A DNA stretch of 64,000 bases from Pseudozyma flocculosa PF-1 (taxonomy: Eukaryota > Basidiomycota > Ustilaginomycetes > Ustilaginales > Ustilaginaceae). Below are positions 32,901-43,500 of the stretch, in pieces (the first letter of the stretch is position 1; every line of letters begins with the position of its first letter). The notes beneath the pieces are model-generated. The model was given only the letters and a program-made list of their open reading frames with translations. It was not told the origin of the DNA and searched no databases. Both the position numbers and the translations under genes were made by a program. Location: NCBI RefSeq assembly GCF_000417875.1, contig NW_006920874.1, forward strand, positions 726,817-790,816. Direction: 5' to 3'.

Positions 32901-34510
32901 CCGGGTGGCGGCAGCAGCGCCGTCGTGCACATGGGTGGTGGCACATTCTGCATCCGGAAGGGCGTCAGCAGCGTGGCAGTGCCATCCGCGACAGCGACGC
33001 AGGCAGCGTCGAACGGAGGACGACCGCCGGAGCAGGACGTCTCAAAGCCGAAGACCCGACGCTCCACGACGCCGGACCGTGCGATGACCAGATCGTGCGG
33101 GTCCTCGGGATGCCACCTGACCTGTTGGATGCTGGCCGATGCCACAATCTCCTGCTTCAGGTACCAGTGGTAGTTGCCAGTGGTGAAGATCTGCACGACG
33201 TCGACGGGCGCATCGCTGGCATGGTCAGCGTTAGGTGTGCGGGTGAGCCACACGGCCAAGGCACTGCCGTCCGAGTTCCAGCAGAGTTCGCGGATGAAGT
33301 GGCTGCGAATCCATTGCTGACCCAGCTGGTCGCGCTGCCAGCCAATCTGGGTGCCCTGCGGCTGCGAAGGAGCCTCTTCGCGCAGGCTGAACTCGCCGTG
33401 CCGCAGCCCGTTGCGCTCGAAGAAGACGACATCGTGCCTTCCCGTCCGTCCTGCCTGCCATGGCTCGCCAGATGGGGAAGGGCCAAAACGTTGCGTGCTG
33501 GCGATGAGGTTGCCAATCGGCCTGAAGGCGAGGGCCTGAGAAAGGCCGCGAACCGATGCGTCCGAGGTGGCCGAGAGCGCACCAAGCCTGGCGTAGGTGC
33601 GAATGAGGCGGTGCCAGGTCGGCGCTGCGTCGACCTCGGACACAGCAGAGCGGAACGGCTCTAGGGACGATACGGCGAAAAAGGCGCCGTCTCCACGCCA
33701 CGAGATGCGTGGTTTACCGTCGTCGTCGGGCAACTGGGGTCCGCGGGTGTCGACGGTGGGCTTTGCTGCAGCCGCTGCGGCCGCCGCAGCCGCAGCTGCT
33801 GCTGCCTTGCCCTCTGAGCCGTGGAACTGGGTCGCTTTAGAGCCCCAGCCGACGTCGACGGGTCTCTCTTCGCCGAAGTCGTCGGTCCTGAGCTGCGTCT
33901 CTGATAGAACCTCGAACTCGCGGGACATGAGCAGCAGCTTCTCTGGCTCCCTCGTTCCGCGCTCCGACATGTCTTGCGGTGTCTCAGCGGTGATGAGGAC
34001 GAGCAGCTCGTCATCTGGACTCCACGAAGCAGCGAGCAGCCCCTGTTCGACCGACCCAACGATGTCTGGATCCGCAGCAGGCGCATCATCGAGCTCGGGT
34101 TGGTCCTCAAGGGGGAGGAGGATGATGTCGCCCCCGGCGGTGATGGTGCAGAGTGCGGGGTTGTGCCGGGCGGCCGATCCGCCGTCTGCAAGGAATTGGA
34201 GCGAGACGACCTCATTGGTCGGCCTGCCCGTCTGCTGAGGCGTGCATACGCCGGACGCCGAGCCCTGGAGCGGTGTCGGCGCTGCCGGAACGATGATGCT
34301 GGAAAACGGGGCGAGACCGCTAGCGCCTGGGCTGCGGCGGAGGAAGGTGAGTTTGACGTTAGGAGAAGTGGGCGAGGATCGCGAGACTGCGACGGCGAAG
34401 AGGGAGTCGTCCTCCGTGCTCAGTGCGGTCGCCTGTATCGCGGCATTGCTCCCGGTCGGCTGGTCCACGAGCGGATAGACCCGATGGGCCAGCAGGGCGA
34501 GGTTGCGCAT
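29954..34510 (-). CDS. ELP1: Elongator complex protein 1 (ELP1/IKI3)
   Basis: Scaffold subunit of Elongator, needed for wobble-uridine tRNA modification in the cytoplasm. The open frame from the ATG at 34510 (MRNLALLAHRV, like the MRNL start of other ELP1 proteins) runs 1518 codons without a stop. A 114-nt segment, 30390 down to 30277, has a GTGAGT donor, CTGAC branch-like site and CAG acceptor. Removing it keeps frame and gives 1480 residues, so it is probably an intron. The N-terminal half has beta-propeller-like sequence (HFIRELCWNSDGSALAVW). The C-terminal half is helical-repeat sequence (DALQYFAEDAARLRDAHDLF), followed by a basic tRNA-binding-like patch (RKHAAKLKKKEERKKAAGKK). A run of about 14 alanines lies near residues 235-249. 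The stop is close to the helicase stop on the other strand. Confidence 0.95.
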   Translation of the reverse strand: MRNLALLAHRVYPLVDQPTGSNAAIQATALSTEDDSLFAVAVSRSSPTSPNVKLTFLRRSPGASGLAPFSSIIVPAAPTPLQGSASGVCTPQQTGRPTNEVVSLQFLADGGSAARHNPALCTITAGGDIILLPLEDQPELDDAPAADPDIVGSVEQGLLAASWSPDDELLVLITAETPQDMSERGTREPEKLLLMSREFEVLSETQLRTDDFGEERPVDVGWGSKATQFHGSEGKAAAAAAAAAAAAAAKPTVDTRGPQLPDDDGKPRISWRGDGAFFAVSSLEPFRSAVSEVDAAPTWHRLIRTYARLGALSATSDASVRGLSQALAFRPIGNLIASTQRFGPSPSGEPWQAGRTGRHDVVFFERNGLRHGEFSLREEAPSQPQGTQIGWQRDQLGQQWIRSHFIRELCWNSDGSALAVWLTRTPNADHASDAPVDVVQIFTTGNYHWYLKQEIVASASIQQVRWHPEDPHDLVIARSGVVERRVFGFETSCSGGRPPFDAACVAVADGTATLLTPFRMQNVPPPMCTTALLPPPGAGQLPSSHDVRSIPVHYAWTQLVSPNTQTATGLLALLYQSGQVQLWSFEWGTMGGRSKVGGLPVPEPKLLGVVEAQGQDGRRGASMPIQVATAGRLSDVAESAGSWKLSLAVLLSDGEHDSVRKLEVVSSSGSESKVSSTEEIDLPASSSGKRRIAADPFVPRPGFEPGFYVHDEDGQVWRLSQGGARPFSRLGAFCPTMQVLARPGGQASRIIGLAASGRLFANSHLVAKDATSFTLAGSFLVWTNSAHEARFVPIASLPFDDDAREGSAKAKEDAVDLGRRVERGSRIITAVPSLMALVLQMPRGNLEIICPRPLVLEVVRRDLDHQRYGPAFRTCRTHRMDVNVLYDHDPESFMSHLDKFVAQVADVDHINLFLSGLRNEDVTTTLYKPLTRSDKPSSSTSDKVNRICDAVRAELERVDKRKYINSILTTHVRKVPADYESGLRLLLELKDEDQALAEEAVKYIIFLADADKLFDLALGMYDFTLTLMVAQHAQRKDPREYLPFLRELRSLEPVEYQRFRIDDHLKRHSKALGWLSKAGKQHHAAALQYMEQHKLYEDALQYFAEDAARLRDAHDLFGDYLLTRRKYSDAASCFVLASKPRKAMQAYLDALQWAEAFTLAFAEKLPPAEIVKMGREVAEQLEDKLRWGEAARVVLEYGRDLEQAVHYYCKANDYAQARRLAATYGRPDLVQTHIAPAALETHGVLLDDIDEMTSQLSKQLARLAELRNKKAEDPAMFYGTDDPALENVDVMSDTSTQMTAFTRYTAAAPTASGASTMSTFSQMSKSSSRKHAAKLKKKEERKKAAGKKGSVYEEDYLYESLQKLVKDRLGGVQGESRRQAAWQADVARRLTAIRFSLYPLLSPCIPVLDVADETAKLLPHLLTLSSSHRTAGRELQASLSRFEKAASEAVEKLWGYSQDDEQAKLDHLAALEGDILNGSLAAAGPNMLAMAVRSIDRRPPRPKLVMAEGKWKVVLFEG
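33763..33806 (-). repeat. Poly-alanine coding tract in ELP1
   Basis: A run of GCN codons encodes about 14 consecutive alanines between two lysines, in a loop of the N-terminal propeller region. The codons are mixed (GCA, GCT, GCG, GCC), which argues against recent simple slippage. Confidence 0.8.
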
Positions 34511-36122
34511 GGCGGCCTGATTGCTCGGGTCGTAGGCGGCACCGACAGTGGTAGTGGCGGGACGGGATCCGGCGCGATGGACTGGGCAGGCGCGTGAGCC
34601 CGTCCCAAGGAAACCCCTCCAAGCGATCCGCAGCGGCGTAGATGAGAGCGAAGTGGGCGTGAAGGTCGGAAAGGCAGCGCCTGGGTCAAGGTCGGGGGTC
34701 GAGGGTGATGGTGTCGGCGAGACAGGAAGGATGCAGCATCCTTTGGCCTCGGGAAAAAGTCGGTCAGAAAGGCTGGCAAAAATTCAAAAGGCCCCGCCTT
34801 TCTTGTGGAGGAACGAGGGAGCGCTCTCTTCGCTCTCCCTCTGGCTCAAAGGGCTCCCCTCATACACATTCGTGACCCCGCGAATAATGGACCACGCTCT
34901 TTCGCCAACTTCACCTGTCCATCACCATACTACTCCTACACAACAACCCGCAGCCTTCATGAACGGCATGCTACACGTATGCATGCCAGTCACAGCCCCT
35001 TTACCCGATAACGTGCCTGGCCCACGGTCCGATGAAGGCCGATGCTGCAGCTCGCGGACAACTGGATTTAGGTACGCGCCGAGCCGGGCACGCCAGATCC
35101 GCAGGTAGCGCATCGTTGCGCGTCGCTTGTCCACGCTGCGCTCCTCTGCTTGATTTTGGACGTGCCTTTGCACCGCGCGCAGCTTCCACCCGGGCCGAGA
35201 GAGCTCAGCAGTGATCCGGCACGGCCGAATACCTGAAGCGATCGGGGTAGACCGGTCGATCTTTGGGGGTCGCGTTCGATCTGGTCGTCCGGCCGCTGCG
35301 TAGTCGTTGACCGTCGGCGCGCGGACCTTCCCGTGTGTCCGAGCTTCTGCGGCCCTGGTGCGCAAATGGCCGGCCGTCCACTGCGCCCCGTGCCGCGGCC
35401 ACGGCCCGAGCTAGACCGAGCTCTTCCCTTCCCGTCGGCGGCCTTTCGCTCCATGACGCCTCCAGGCATCCGTGCGTGGGCGCCGACTAGCTCATTTCGA
35501 CCGCCAGCTGGCCACGGAACGCTGCAGCGATGCTTGCTTGCTCTTGACGGCCGGAAAGTTCGGCGCGGCAAGCTGTGCTGGCCATGCATGCACTGTCGGG
35601 GCTGACACGACCGCGCCTCGGCCTCCCTGGCCTGGCGTAGTGAGAGCCTTAGCTTGCTTGCTTGCTTCCTGCCTAGACGAACAGCCGATCGACCTGTCGA
35701 TCTTCTCGCTGATTGGCCGGCCTAGCCTGGCTACGGCTCTGCCTGGACCTAGTCGGCCAGAGGGCAGAGGCGCGGCGGGTGATCCGATGTGGGGTGATGC
35801 GTGCTGGACCTGCGTGTCGGTGCGTTCTTCCCGGCCTGGCTTCTTCTTGCCGCCCGTCACCTTTCTCCTTTCTTCCTTGCTCAATTCCATACAAAAGCAA
35901 GCCTCCCCTACCCACATCACACCTGCCCTTTCCCCACAAGTCACCTGCACCTTCATCTGCTCCCCGAGACAGCCTGCCTGTCTGCCCGTTTCTTGCCCCG
36001 ACGACCTTGGCTCATCTCCATCACAGGCAACAGCCCGCAGACCAAACAAACACCGCCGTTGGCTGTGCCGAGCTCCTCGCCGGCCCCTTTCCGTCTCGGC
36101 GCTGTCGTCACGGATCGACGCG
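34511..36122. promoter_or_regulatory. Divergent upstream region of ELP1 and the Ser-rich gene
   Basis: The two start codons face away from each other across about 1.6 kb. An A-rich element, GCAAAAATTCAAAAGG, lies at 34776-34791, about 266 bp before the ELP1 ATG. GCTT tetranucleotide tracts occur at 35531-35543 and 35651-35668. From 35800 to 36110 the + strand is pyrimidine-rich, fitting a leader for the downstream gene. No coding region recognised. Confidence 0.45.
35651..35668 (+). repeat. GCTT tetranucleotide tract
   Basis: Four units in the divergent region between ELP1 and the Ser-rich gene. A shorter copy lies about 120 bp to its left. Confidence 0.8.
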
Positions 36123-37283
36123 ATGCCCCGTTGCCAGAGCGCAGCCAGCACAACCAACCCCTCTTCCCGCAGCGAAAGCGGCCGCAGCGGAGCCTCTGCC
36201 ACGATATCGCTCTCCAACGGCTTGCTCGGCTGGTACACCACCGACGTCGAGCATCTAGAGTCCCTCTGCCGCATCCGAGCCGCACAGCGTTTCGAGAGGG
36301 CATCGGCGATCCGCAAGAGGCTTCACGCGCTCACGACGCCGTTCTGGGCTCGATGCAGCACCAATGTTGTCACGGCCTCGAGCTCCTCGATCGACGATGC
36401 AGGGCCTGATGAAGGTCACCTGCCCTCTTCGCGAGTCCCAAAGGCAGCGGCACAGCGACTCGTCGAGATCCCGCGACACTCTGCCTGCCTGCTGAAGCGA
36501 CTCGAGCTAGAGAGGAGCGAGCGCATCCTCGTTGACGAGCTCGAGAGCATCGAAGAGGAGATCGAGTACGAAAGGGTCTATGGCCCCGCGCGCATCCTCA
36601 GCGGGCAGCTCGTCTGCCAGGCTGACGACGTCACGGCCAATGCTTCCTCGCTGGCCAGCGGATATAGCCGCCTGACGACCTCGGATGGACACCAGACGGC
36701 GCAGAAGGTGCAGATCAACAGCCTCGGCCCTTCGATGCACTCGAAGGTCCTCTCCGTGATCAACCCTCTTGAAGATGATCCCGCCTCTTGCGTCTTTTCC
36801 AGCCAGGGCTCCGCGTACAGCGCTGAATCTAGCACAAAGTCCTGGCGTCGCGGCAGGTCCCTGACCAGCGGAGAGGATGCAGGCTCACCGCCAGCGGGAC
36901 GCTGGCACGAGCCCGACGACTGCACGAGGGTCAAGCAGCAAGAGTCGAGCAAGGCTCCCACTTCCCTCGCTCTGCCCTCGCTCAGTCCGAGCATCTGGCG
37001 TTGGGTCAGCCAGCCGAGGAGTCGCTCTGTCCCAGCCAGCACCATGGCAACATCGTCGTCGGCCTCATCGACGTCCTGCAACTCCGCCGCTTCGTCGTAC
37101 GACTCGCATCGGTCGTCGTCGTCGTCGTCGTCGTTGACGTCGCAAGACTCCGACTCCACGTACTACTCGACGCGCAACTCTTCGGACCACGGCAGCCCGC
37201 TGCGCCGCGGAGTGCATCTGCCGCCGTCGAGCATGGGTGGTCAGAGGCTCCAACGAAGCTACCAATCTGCCCGATACACCTAG
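36123..37283 (+). CDS. Unknown Ser-rich protein with a central acidic coiled coil
   Basis: 386 residues read from ATG 36123. The frame is open further upstream, but that part has leader-like composition. I do not recognise a family. Visible features: a Ser-rich start; a possibly folded part, GLLGWYTTDVEHLESL, with a basic helix (RAAQRFERASAIRKRL); a strongly charged helix at about residues 120-155 (LKRLELERSERILVDELES) predicted to be coiled coil; then a long Ser-rich, probably disordered tail with runs of Ser and Asp and no membrane segment. The first half looks more constrained than the tail. It is convergent with the PKA gene. Codon bias and length support a real gene, but its product and exact start are uncertain. 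Confidence 0.6.
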   Translation: MPRCQSAASTTNPSSRSESGRSGASATISLSNGLLGWYTTDVEHLESLCRIRAAQRFERASAIRKRLHALTTPFWARCSTNVVTASSSSIDDAGPDEGHLPSSRVPKAAAQRLVEIPRHSACLLKRLELERSERILVDELESIEEEIEYERVYGPARILSGQLVCQADDVTANASSLASGYSRLTTSDGHQTAQKVQINSLGPSMHSKVLSVINPLEDDPASCVFSSQGSAYSAESSTKSWRRGRSLTSGEDAGSPPAGRWHEPDDCTRVKQQESSKAPTSLALPSLSPSIWRWVSQPRSRSVPASTMATSSSASSTSCNSAASSYDSHRSSSSSSSLTSQDSDSTYYSTRNSSDHGSPLRRGVHLPPSSMGGQRLQRSYQSARYT

Positions 37284-38320
37284 ACGCACCGAACATCGTC
37301 CGTCACCGTCGTGCCGGTGATGCAGCGACAAGAGCCAAAAGACAGACGAAGACAGATCTAGACTCCATGGCCACGATCCTCCGGGGCCTGCTATATCGCC
37401 GGCACGGACAGGGCTAAATCAAGCGGTATACCCAATCGGCCGAAGCAAGTACGAGTTCCGAGCCTATCTCTGACTCCACCGACCCACCAGCTGGCCATGA
37501 TCCATCCCGCCATCCGGACCGACGGGACGCACAACCTCTCGTACCCCCACCCGGGCGAGCTTGAGCAGCGAGCGGCAGAAGGACGAGATACAGAGCATGT
37601 ACCAACAAACGAGATACGAAACCATGTACAACACACGCGCATACACGCCCGCCCGCGCACACTCAAGCCTTTTGCGGTTTACCCCCCTCCCATCCCCCTT
37701 CCCCGACCTGCCTTGGTAATGACCACCGACGATGACGATAATGACACCAGCCTCTGACGATTGCGCATGTGCGAGAAAGAGTTCGATTACACGAGACTGC
37801 CAAGACGTTGTTGAGCCAAGCAGGGCGGAACGGCGACAGCAGTGTAGCGGCAGCAGAGGCAGCAGAGGCAGCAAAGGCGAGCCGGAGCAAGGAATTACAG
37901 AGGGACATGGGCGGACCGATAGAGAGAGGCAGGAGGATGCTGCAACATTCTCGATTGGAGAGCATAAAGACAGAAGACGTCGAGACGAGAGTAATTAAGA
38001 ATAAGACGGCGAGAGGTACTAGTGAATTTGGATCTGCGAAAGGGGGGGGGATGGGGAGGATGCTAAAGGCGGTCGGATCTACCGTCGAGCGCCGTGCGGT
38101 GCGGTCCAGGAGGACATGGCCGACGCCGGTCCTAGCAGATGCCGACGCGATGGAGAAGAAGGAACATGTGGATCGTAGCGCTGATCGTACCGCTACGGCG
38201 AGAGTAAAACGAAGCGGGTCGACCATCATCCGTGCAGGGCCATCGAGAGGGACGATGGGACTAGGACGGGTATCTTATGCGGAACGGAGCAGACGCGAGG
38301 ATGCCGGGCGGCATCGACGG
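37284..38320. other. Intergenic region between convergent genes
   Basis: The 3' flanks of the Ser-rich gene (+) and the PKA gene (-) meet here. The sequence is purine-rich on the + strand from about 37760 to 38250, includes a homopolymeric G run at about 38042-38050, and has no recognisable coding frame. Both 3' UTRs are probably here. Confidence 0.5.
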
Positions 38321-40579
38321 TCAGAATGCGGTGAAGAGATGGGCATGCGGATCCACCTCTTCCTGCCGCGCCGGCCCATCCAAGGACGATGACGACGACG
38401 ATGCTGCCGCGTCGACGGCGAAACCGGGGAGGCTGCTGAGCCTGACGCGCTCGTACTTTGAAAAATTGGACGTGTCGCCGGCCTGGGTGTTGAAGGGCAC
38501 AATGGGCGGGCGGATGTTGCGCGCGGCGAGCTGGTCCCAGTCGACGCCGTGGAACCAAAAGTGGTTCTTGACATCCTGAGCGCCGCCGCGCAGGTTTCCC
38601 AGCCTCCGCGTCCGGTCGGCCGTGAGTAGGGACCGGATCAGGTCGCGCGACACCTCGTCGATGTGCGCCGGGAAGACGATGTTGCCCTGCAGGATCTTTT
38701 CGTAGACGCCAAACGGCTGGTTGTCGTAGAATGGCGGGTAGCCCGCCAGCATCTCGAAGAGCAGGATGCCCAGGGCCCACCAATCGACCGCTTTGCCGTG
38801 TCCCTTGGACTGGATGATCTCTGGGGCGAGGTACTCTGGCGTTCCGCAAAGCGTCCACGTGCGGTCCTCGACCTCCTTTGCGAACCCGAAATCAGTGATC
38901 TTGGTGTAGCCCTGGTCGTCGAGCAACAAGTTCTCGGGCTTGAGGTCGCGGTAGATGATATTGCGGTCGTGCAGGTACTCGATGGCCAGCACGATTGTCG
39001 AGATGTAGAAGCGCGTGACGTCGACCGAGAAGCGGCCGGCCCGCCGCAGGTACGAGAAGACCTCGCCGCCGATCACGTAGTCCATCAGCATGTAGCAGTT
39101 TTTCGAGTCTTGGAACGTGGTGATCAGGTTGACGAGGAAAGGGTGCCGGACCTTGTGGAGGATGGCGCGCTCCGAGTTGGTGTGCTCGACCTGCTTGAGC
39201 CGGACCACCTCGGACTTGGAGAGCACCTTGAGCGCAAAGTAGGCCGAAGGGTCCGTCGTCTCCTTGCTCTTGAGCCGCACCAGCAGCACGCGGCCAAAGG
39301 TACCTGTGCCGAGGGTCTCGAGAACCTCAAAGTCCTGCAATCTGTATGCCGTTGTGGCGTTGGCCGTGAGGCTGTCCGCAGCAGGCTGCCGCAGCGCTTT
39401 CCGCCCATGAGCAACGGGCTCGGATACGAGAGGTGACCGCGCGGATGTCGTCGGCACGCCGTTTTGAAACCGGACATGCGGCGCAGGTGCAGCTTGCGTG
39501 GGCCCCTCATTGGCGCCGAGCTGCACAGGTCGCGGGCGAAATTCGTGCGCCTTGGACGAAGGAGGTTGGAGTGTGGAGAGATTGTCGATGGGGCTGAGCT
39601 CCCTCAGATCGTCGCCTTCCATGGGCGCAAGGCGGATGGTCGAGATGGGCGGTAAAGACACCGAGCTCTTCTGAAAGGAGCCTCGAAGCGACGGCCGAGG
39701 CCGCGAGCCGGAGGCTTCTGAGAAGATCTCATTGGAGCTGGGCTTCCGCGGTGGCGACAGTTGCGACGTAGTGGAGATGCTCATCGTATCCGTCGCCGGC
39801 CTGTAGGGCGACTCGAGCAGTTGTGCGTCTGGCGCACGCACTTTGCGACGTTGCAGCCGGGCACCGTTGGCGGCCGAGCGACCCTGCTGAGTGCGGGCGG
39901 GAAAGGCGTCGAGTGGTGTCCAGCCTTCGTCGTCCCGGTAGCGAACGCCTTCGTGGAGCTCCATGGCCTGCCGGCCATGGGATTCGACGTGCCAGCCGGG
40001 CGATACGCCGGGCACCAGAGGTGCAGTTGGAGGTGCTGCCAGCCCTTCGTTGGGCACGATGCGTACGGTACCGTCGAGCGAGGGCCGCGGAGGTGAGGAC
40101 GAACGCTGGCTGGAGACTGATCGGCGGCTCATGTGCAAGGGAGGGGGTTCGATTGAGACGCCGTCGAAGTGGGCCGAAGACGGGCCGGGCATCGCTGCGG
40201 CCGTTCGCTCGTGCAGAGGGCGCGACATTTCCAGACCTCCGACAAAGGTCTGGAGACCGGGGACAAAGCGTTCGTCCATGGTGCGTGGGAGCGCCGCTGG
40301 CCGCGAGCCCGAGGCGACCGGGTCGCAAATGAAGGGATCGTCAACGTCGAGGCCGAGGGCGATGGCGGCGTCGAAGCCGGGGAAGTCGACGTCGTCCTGC
40401 GACTGGTGCAGTGCAGGAGAGTCGGCGACGGCAGGAAGCTGACGATGGGGGGCGGCAGAGTCTGAGGATGAGGCGTGGCCAGCGCCATCAGCTGAGTCGA
40501 CCATGCTGCCAGTGCATCTGGCTTTCCGGGCCTGTTCCGAAGCGGTGCCGTCGGCATCTCCCCGGTATCGCTTCGTCAT
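38321..40579 (-). CDS. cAMP-dependent protein kinase catalytic subunit (PKA) with long N-terminal extension
   Basis: AGC-family Ser/Thr kinase of the cAMP pathway. Start taken at the ATG at 40579 (MTKRYRGDADG); the frame is open a little further upstream but only from a non-ATG codon. 752 residues, one exon. Residues 1 to about 415 are low-complexity (Pro, Ser, Asp, Arg), with no recognised domain. The kinase domain begins DFEVLETLGTGTFGRVLLV at residue 416, followed by FALKVLSK, YRDLKPENLLLDD, TDFGFAKEV and the PKA activation loop TWTLCGTPEYLAPEII with its phospho-Thr. The AGC tail ends in HLFTAF, the FxxF hydrophobic motif at the extreme C-terminus that typifies PKA. All catalytic residues are present. 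Many fungal PKA catalytic subunits are 350-450 residues, so the extension is notable. In smut fungi PKA controls dimorphism; that role here is inference. Confidence 0.96.
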   Translation of the reverse strand: MTKRYRGDADGTASEQARKARCTGSMVDSADGAGHASSSDSAAPHRQLPAVADSPALHQSQDDVDFPGFDAAIALGLDVDDPFICDPVASGSRPAALPRTMDERFVPGLQTFVGGLEMSRPLHERTAAAMPGPSSAHFDGVSIEPPPLHMSRRSVSSQRSSSPPRPSLDGTVRIVPNEGLAAPPTAPLVPGVSPGWHVESHGRQAMELHEGVRYRDDEGWTPLDAFPARTQQGRSAANGARLQRRKVRAPDAQLLESPYRPATDTMSISTTSQLSPPRKPSSNEIFSEASGSRPRPSLRGSFQKSSVSLPPISTIRLAPMEGDDLRELSPIDNLSTLQPPSSKAHEFRPRPVQLGANEGPTQAAPAPHVRFQNGVPTTSARSPLVSEPVAHGRKALRQPAADSLTANATTAYRLQDFEVLETLGTGTFGRVLLVRLKSKETTDPSAYFALKVLSKSEVVRLKQVEHTNSERAILHKVRHPFLVNLITTFQDSKNCYMLMDYVIGGEVFSYLRRAGRFSVDVTRFYISTIVLAIEYLHDRNIIYRDLKPENLLLDDQGYTKITDFGFAKEVEDRTWTLCGTPEYLAPEIIQSKGHGKAVDWWALGILLFEMLAGYPPFYDNQPFGVYEKILQGNIVFPAHIDEVSRDLIRSLLTADRTRRLGNLRGGAQDVKNHFWFHGVDWDQLAARNIRPPIVPFNTQAGDTSNFSKYERVRLSSLPGFAVDAAASSSSSSLDGPARQEEVDPHAHLFTAF

Positions 40580-43500
40580 GGCGTCTCGTCGGCCCAAGAC
40601 TAGGCTGGTCCGCTTGGCGGTGGCGGTGGAAAACGAAGCCGAAGAGGGGAGTTCGAGACTCTTGATGATCTCGTTCTAAAGGCGTGTCGCTGCTGCCGTT
40701 GGGCGTTCGCTGTCAAGGCTGCCAGAAGCTACTGCAGAGGCGTGGCGTGGGGCGGGCCTTGGAGGGGTCCCTGCTAATTGGTCAATGTGAAGAGGTGGAA
40801 GAGCGCTGACTAATGCTGGCGCCGCTGTCGAAGCAAAACTCGCTGGGGTCGAGAGGGTCGCGGAGGGAGGACACGAGGGCGAAGCAGGCGGGAGACCTGG
40901 GCGAAGCGGCGCGACGGAAGTGGACTGAATCAAAGCCTGCTGATATGGTGATGGCGAAAGGAGGCGAGATAGAGAGCCCGAGGGACGAATGATGTACGCT
41001 GAGATCAAGAGGACTGAGTCTAGGCGGCCATGGCTGCTTGTGGCGGAACGCTTCGAGGCAGGAGGAGGTGCGATGAGAGGGGGGATCGATGTTGGAAGAT
41101 GTCGACGGTGCCTCTTTGGAGGCTGAGATTGACGGACTGTGCAGCAACCCGCCGGACAGACGTGTAGTTACTAGGTGGCTTCGTGGTTGTCGGTCGGCGG
41201 AGGTCCCGAAGGTGGGCGGCGGCCAACGCGAGGCGGAAATACTCCGAGGGAAGCAGCTGGGATCAGCTGCAAGCCGAGCAGGAGAGGATTGAGGCGAAGG
41301 ATGTATGTAGAGGGCGAGGAGAAGATGACGGCGGCGGTACGGTGATGGTGGCCCTCTTTGCTGCAGCTTCTACAGCTCCTGCACCGTGTACGAACTAGCG
41401 CGGCGTATTGTGCCCCTGCCTCTAGATCCTATGCAGCTCCGTTTTGGGAGCAAGCAAGGTGCTGTACCAAGGAGCAGCGAAGAGGTGGCGTCCTTTGCGC
41501 TGATCAAGTGCAGCAAGTAGGTAGGTAGATACGAGGTGGGGTTGCGGATGTGAGCCCAGGACCAGAGCTTAGGCGGCGCGGTGCAGCAACGACGATGTCG
41601 GTGGTGGCAGCCTTTGGACGAGGGTCGGACGTCGCCGTGGTAGGACGGGGCGGTGCTGGCGCAAGCAGGTGGACCGGCGTCACGGTTGGGCTAGTGTGTG
41701 TAGAAAGTAGTGTAGTGTGAGATGAGGTGGGGTTGGAGGAAGCAAGCCAGGTGCCGGCCAAGCGAGCCACAGGCAGGGACGGCCAGCAGGCGGACAGGTG
41801 CAGTAGGGTGCAAGTACATACGGTACTCTGTAGGCACGACGGGATGATGGAATCGCGGCGAAGGCTCACCGCACCGCCAGGCCCGGCGCTACGCCGCGAG
41901 AGAGTTTAGACTCGCCGGCTCAATGGACGCTCGCTGCTGCTAGGCTGTGCTGGTGCCGCTGCTGCCGCCCGACGAAAAACCACGCACGCCCGCTGAACCT
42001 GGCCTCCTCCCTGTCGGGCCTTTGCCCCCTCCTGTTTGCGAGTAGACTTGTTCGCACCACCATCGAAGCACGGCAGACTTCTGATGCTGACCACGGTACG
42101 ATGGGTACACAGAGAGAGTGAGTAGTAGCTGCTATGGCTGGCAAGAAGAGCGCGCCGCTGCAGCGCCCGACCCACGCAGAGCGGGACCCCGACCGAGGTC
42201 AAGAGGCAGGCAGGCAGGCAAGGCTGACCCGTCAGCCAGACCATGACGGGCCAGCTGTGGCCAGGGTAGGCCGATGCAGGGCTGGCGGCGGCGGCGGCAG
42301 CAGCCGGCTCAGGCGCAGCGTCTCCTTTGGGTGGCGGCAGGCAAAGGCTAGGCCTGCTGGCCTGGCCTGGCCTGGCGAGAGGGGGTCTGGCCGCGGTTTC
42401 GCGCTGACACCGTGCGGGCGGGCGGCTTTGCCCTGCCTTCGTGTGCCTTGCGCCCGCACCTTCGTTTCATGCCTCGACCTTCCACTTTGGGGGACGTCGT
42501 AGGCCAGACATACAGATCAAGGTGGACTAGCCTGAGACCTCATACCCCTAGCCTAGCCTTGCTTTTTCCCGACGCATTTCTTTTGCACCGTGCCGTTTCG
42601 CAGCGTCGTTGCGCCCTACCTACTTGGTCGAGTCTAGTCAGGCGACGAAATGCTGTACATACGGTGCCGTCGACTCGCCGGAGGAGATGGAGCAGCCCAC
42701 TACTCGGCGATGGAATCCCGAGAGACAGGAGCAGGATCGATGATCTCGTCGACCAAAGGGCTTCAACATGCTCTGACTACTACTCTGCCCGCCGTAGGTT
42801 GTCGCTTTCTGCACGCAACCACCTCGGGGCGAACTCGCCGACCACTTTACGGGAGGTGTAGCCCGGCTCTCGAAAACAATAAGCAGGGCCAGGTCGGTCC
42901 AACGCAGGCAGGCACACGTATGACGGGCAGGCTTTTCCACGGCCCAGTGCCGGCCACCATGCATGGACCTCTCGCCAGCCCAGGGGCGGGCATCACCCGC
43001 ACCCGTCATCGCCATCGTCCGTCGTTTCAATCGGGTCGAACGGCCAAAACATCGCCGACGCTGCAGCCTTTTCGCAAGCATCGATGGCCGGCCATGGCAT
43101 GGTCAGGCAAAATATTTCTCTGCAACGGCCCTCGTTGCGTGACACCCAGCACCTTGCTTGGTATCAGAGCACCCGTCTCACTACTCACACGATGTACCTG
43201 TATCTGCAGTCAAGTCCAGTCGAGGCTTGCACATGACGGGCACACACGCAGTCTTGGGCCGTCGTTTGGTAGCACGGTCATGCTGGATCATCCATTTATC
43301 CGCGCGTCCGACGCGGCGAGGCGAGGTGCTCGGCTGATGCTGTAGATGCTGCCAACGCCGCAGGCTTCCAACAAGCGGCGACGGCCTTTCCCTTCTCTTG
43401 TGCTCGCTCGCTCGATGGCCAGTTCTCCTCATCATCGGGGCCTTGATCACCGTGCTTTCCCTCCTTTTCTTCCTCCGCCGCCGCCGCCGCCACCCCCGCG

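Noticed and set aside
35472..36122. 217-codon upstream extension of the Ser-rich protein
   Set aside because: Leader-like composition with GCTT repeats and pyrimidine runs; the constrained sequence begins only after the ATG at 36123.
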